Origin: Marsupella aquatica
Taxonomy: Eukaryota > Marchantiophyta
Assembly (NCBI GenBank): GCA_973895155.1
Contig: OZ316892.1
Span: 10,540,001-10,604,000 of the forward strand
Length of the DNA stretch: 64,000 nucleotides
Direction of reading: 5' to 3'
The position numbers and the translations under genes are program-made. The notes under the pieces were generated by a model, which worked only from the letters and a program-made list of their open reading frames with translations, was not told the DNA's origin and did not search any database. Position 1 is the stretch's first letter, and the number at the start of each line of letters is the position of its first letter. Below are positions 60,510 to 64,000 of the stretch, one piece after another.

Positions 60510-63500
60510 GTGGAAATGAGAAATATATCGGAATTCGTTGAAGAGACAAGAAAGGACAGGTCGGAATGAGAAGATTCCGTTGAGCGGGTGTCACTCGTTA
60601 CTGGAAGTTTCTCTGGTAACATTTAAGCACCTTGTAGTCGCTCACATCCACTCTTAATGAAGAGAGAAAAGATCTCCGGAATCATTTTTTTATGGTAGTC
60701 AATTGGCACAGATTGTCACAAGGTAGGGCTCCAGTTTGTCTGATCGCTTTAGCGCATTAGCATGGGAATAGGTGGGTGTGTCATAGTCATGGTTTTTATT
60801 TCGAAGGCCCAAGGTTTCGAACAGGAAAATGTCAAAGTTGTTCCATCCATTTCAATGGGCATCCGTCTAGATTTGCCAGTTGGGCATACACGCGTTTGGG
60901 ACCGAACAGCACCAGCCTCTGCATCGAACACGAGGCTGCTCCATTTCGATTATTTCTTGGCCGAGCAGTTATACACTGGCTGTACTAGCCGAGCAATGTT
61001 TCATTTGAGCCCAGCAGGAATTCCGGGGCCTTCACCTTAAATTATCACCGTCATTTTACCCGTTCGGCCCAGAATGCTTGATTTCATGGCTGGAACAGAG
61101 TGTAGCAACCAGTGAAGGTTGGTCGGTGACAGTGGGTTTCCTTACACAGTTCGTTCAGCGGTCTTAATTATAAATTAAAATGAGGAATCTGGGACATCCA
61201 AGTGCTACTCGATTACAGCAAGCTTTGTATTTGATGTCTCCTGTTTGTCCGTTTTGAATTTGGCAATTTAGTTGGATTTAGTTCCGCAGTGGACATAAAT
61301 CTTTTTAGGCCTTGAAGTATGGCTGGCTGGCAGCATAATTTGAGATCTAGTCCAGCTGGGTTAGTCTCAACTGAATGCAGCAAAGTCTCTTCTCCTCAAG
61401 ACCACAGATGGACACCTAAGTAAATATATCCCCTCGGCATGTCTCGGTTTGTCCCCCAATATGCTATGAATTCGTCGCAGAAGAAAGAGCGCTACTGGCT
61501 TTCACCGAAAGGGATTCTGTTGATGTGTCGTATGCTACATAGCCGGTCTCGTGTTAGTCAAGGTAGACCTGGCCTGAGGCTGAGAGTGAGAGTTGATTTC
61601 ACAGATCATTCAGCTATGGTTTGCTCGCTGCGGCTCGCTACGGTACTAGAATGATCCCAGAGATGAGAGATCGTTGTGTTTTGATTCTATGACGGTCGTC
61701 CACTGATGGAGGTGGGTTAAAGCTATAGATCTTGCCATGCAGCCGTGAAGTACAATGCACTGATTATATTAATTATATTACTGTCTTGTTTTCGTTCTTT
61801 TGGGGAGTGGCCAGCAACTGAGGTTAGATGTTTGACGCGGTTTTCCACTTGCGGGAGGTGGCATGATCAGGACTCTGTCCGTACCCATGAAGGTCGTGCT
61901 CCCCCTGTTTGCCGGGCGAACCGCTTTATGACAAGGATGGTCATGCACAACCTGCAAAAGTGTGGCCGACGGTAGGTTTCGAGAATTTAATATGCATCCA
62001 AATGTCGACGTGTAGTGGATGAGTCTACGGAATTCCTGGCCCCTAACTCTAGGAGGACAAGCAACCTTCTCTGTGAGTACCATAGAAGGCATTGAAGGAG
62101 CATGGTGTGGTGGGCAGGAAGTTAGTCTGTTGTCCTGAGACGACAGCATCCACTTCCAGGACTCAGGAAGGTGGGTCGTTGCGAATGTTCTGCATTTATG
62201 GCAGTCAACGAGATTTTCATTACAACACAATTCGGTGCCAGAGTTCAGGGGTGACCTCATAGAGACGGCAATGCATGCCGAGAAGCGGGTTAAGCAGACG
62301 AAACCAAAAAACGTGTCTTAATGGCAAACATGGCATAGAGAATGTCAACTGAAGGAATCAGAAAGGAATGTGTTAAAGAATTAAAATGTCAAACTGAAGG
62401 AACAGAAAGAGAAATTGTGAGGAAGTATAGGATTTCAGCGATCCCACTGAGAGTCATTGTGGTAATCTTCACGTGCCCACACAAGTTTGGACAAAATTTT
62501 CATACCAAGGTAGAACTGATTGTAACTCAAAGATGTTCTCCTTACATTGTAAACTGCTGCAGTTTGATGTGTCCGCACCTTAAATCCGTATCTGACCCTA
62601 AACAAGAACATAAACCAAGACATGTCATGATGTGTCCGCACCTTAAATCTATATCTGACCCTAAACAAGAACATAAACCAAGACATGTCATTTAAATCAC
62701 TTGTACAACCAGAACATAAACAAGACACACGTCTTTCAAATCACTTGGTTTTCAAATCACTTGGTTTGTAGATTATAAACATAATGTATTGGCTCATATT
62801 TTGGTGTACTTAGCGCAATAACTTGACACTTGATGTAGATTTAACATGCAATGTTGATGTGCAATTATCTGGAAGCTAGAGCCATTGCTAGGCTTGGAGG
62901 CAATAAAGTGTGCCTCTTAGTGTTGAGTCTTGTATAAAGCTGTGAGCCCCCTCGAGGTAGTTGTTTGAAATCCATGATACACACTCTATGTGGAGTTTTG
63001 CAGGGTCTAAGTAGGCTTGCCTCAAAGACACCCGTGGCACTTTGTGAAGCAAAATGAGAAGTAGAGGCCCATGAACCATGCAATTTGGATGAATCTTGCT
63101 CACTGTACAATCTCGAGGACTGAAAAAAAGTGTGGGACTAGCGGACTAATGGAATCAAGGGTGTCTTGAAATTAGTTGCTTTTGGTACTAGTAATTTTCC
63201 CAAATGGGATCAGAATTGAGCAGAAAGCTCATTCAATGCTCTTTCTTACTAGCTAAATTGGGGTCTTGAGGCATCAAGTGGCGGAGAAATCCAACTTGAA
63301 ATGATCATCCATTGTCATTTATTACACGTTGATTTATATTTTAATTTTAATCTTTATTGTAAAACATACTATCTAGAAATTTTGAACATTTGAATGCAGG
63401 TCTATCCAAGCACATTAGCAAAACCTGAGGATGCACTCAAGGGATAGGTTCATCTTAAGAATCCTCAAAGGGACCTCAAGGGAAACAAATAAAAGAATGA

Positions 63501-64000
63501 GTCTCATGTTTGAGGAGCTCAACACAAGGAACACCGCAACTCGAGAGTTAGAACTTTTGTTTGCCTACTTGGTCCCCTTACCCATTGTGTGTTGAGTATT
63601 CATTTCTCCTAGTCTTGTGACTCTAGAGCTAACTCAGGTTAGGACTTAGCTTAGGTTAGCAGTGATGCATGCTGTATATAACCAGGGCTGATGCTAGCCC
63701 CTAGTGGATCTTCAGTTCATTGTTGGGGTTGCGCAAGAGAGAAGTAAAGGTCTCTTGCTTTCCCGTGGATGTAACCTCAATCATGAGGTGAACCACCTAC
63801 TCGCTGTGTCGATTATTTTGTATGGTGTTCACATATGCATGGTGTCTCGGATAGAGATTATCCCCAACATTGTGTTCACACAGGATAGATTTAAGTTAAA
63901 ATTAACTAAAAAACAGTTAGAACTTTTAATTACTTTTATTTGTTTTAGACCTTTGTGAGTGCCATATGGGAACGGTCAGTCAAGGGACGTAAGTAACCCA
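60510..64000. other. 3' flank of PDH E1 alpha and intergenic DNA, no gene recognised
   Basis: The PDH E1 alpha 3' UTR should lie in the first few hundred bases. Short frames at 60762-61040, 61778-62260 (minus) and 63704-63958 show no known domain. Apart from the 63 bp tandem repeat (separate entry), nothing stands out. Confidence 0.5.
62566..62691. repeat. 63 bp tandem repeat, two copies plus fragments
   Basis: 'gatgtgtccgcaccttaaat' and the following bases to 'aaccaagacatgtcat' occur at 62566-62628 and 62629-62691 with two or three mismatches. Partial copies ('agaacataaacaagacacacgtc' and 'ttcaaatcacttgg') follow to about 62765. Confidence 0.9.

Overview
This is nuclear DNA of a land plant. 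It has GT-AG introns of about 80 to 900 bases, plastid transit peptides, and long AT-rich intergenic stretches full of decayed transposons and minisatellites. A bifunctional diterpene synthase carrying both a class II DxDD and a class I DDxxD motif points to a non-flowering lineage (bryophyte, lycophyte or gymnosperm), because flowering plants normally split these activities between two enzymes. The compact introns fit a spore-bearing plant better than a conifer. I cannot name a species.

Layout: 1-4.3 kb is intergenic with a Helitron (2.16-3.33 kb). A minisatellite of about 70 bp units (4.3-4.87 kb) lies directly downstream of a minus-strand CPS/KS-type diterpene synthase (4.97-12.1 kb). That gene has eleven conserved exons (one junction does not keep frame), one supported leader exon and two tandemly duplicated candidate first exons, each encoding a plastid-transit-like peptide. 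From 12.1 to 21.4 kb there is repeat-rich DNA: Helitron ends, a TIR element, CACTA-like termini and tandem repeats. At 22.1-24.7 kb is an intact eight-exon DNAJC9-type J-protein gene. At 25.4-30.3 and 33.5-38.3 kb lie two direct copies of a segment of about 4.9 kb. Each copy holds an intact seven-exon gene for a secreted LRR protein that resembles the ectodomain of SERK receptor kinases but has no transmembrane or kinase part. Helitron tails sit between the copies. At 39.97-43.34 kb two Helitrons are joined tail to head, and the second carries the decayed C-terminus of a Helitron helicase. At 48.2-49.5 kb is a RETICULATA-related plastid-envelope gene, at 54.5-56 kb duplicated repeats and a Ty1/copia RNase H relic, and at 58.2-60.5 kb the plastid pyruvate dehydrogenase E1 alpha gene. 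The last 3.5 kb shows no gene.

The genes are independent single units, not an operon or an obvious cluster. Three products are predicted to be plastid-targeted: the diterpene synthase (gibberellin-type or specialised diterpenoids), the RETICULATA-related envelope protein and PDH E1 alpha (acetyl-CoA for fatty acid synthesis). The most unusual material is the duplicated transit-peptide exons with a frame problem inside the diterpene synthase, the pair of kinase-less SERK-like genes, and a group of Helitrons whose 3' ends carry diverged minisatellites sharing a GACATCTT core.
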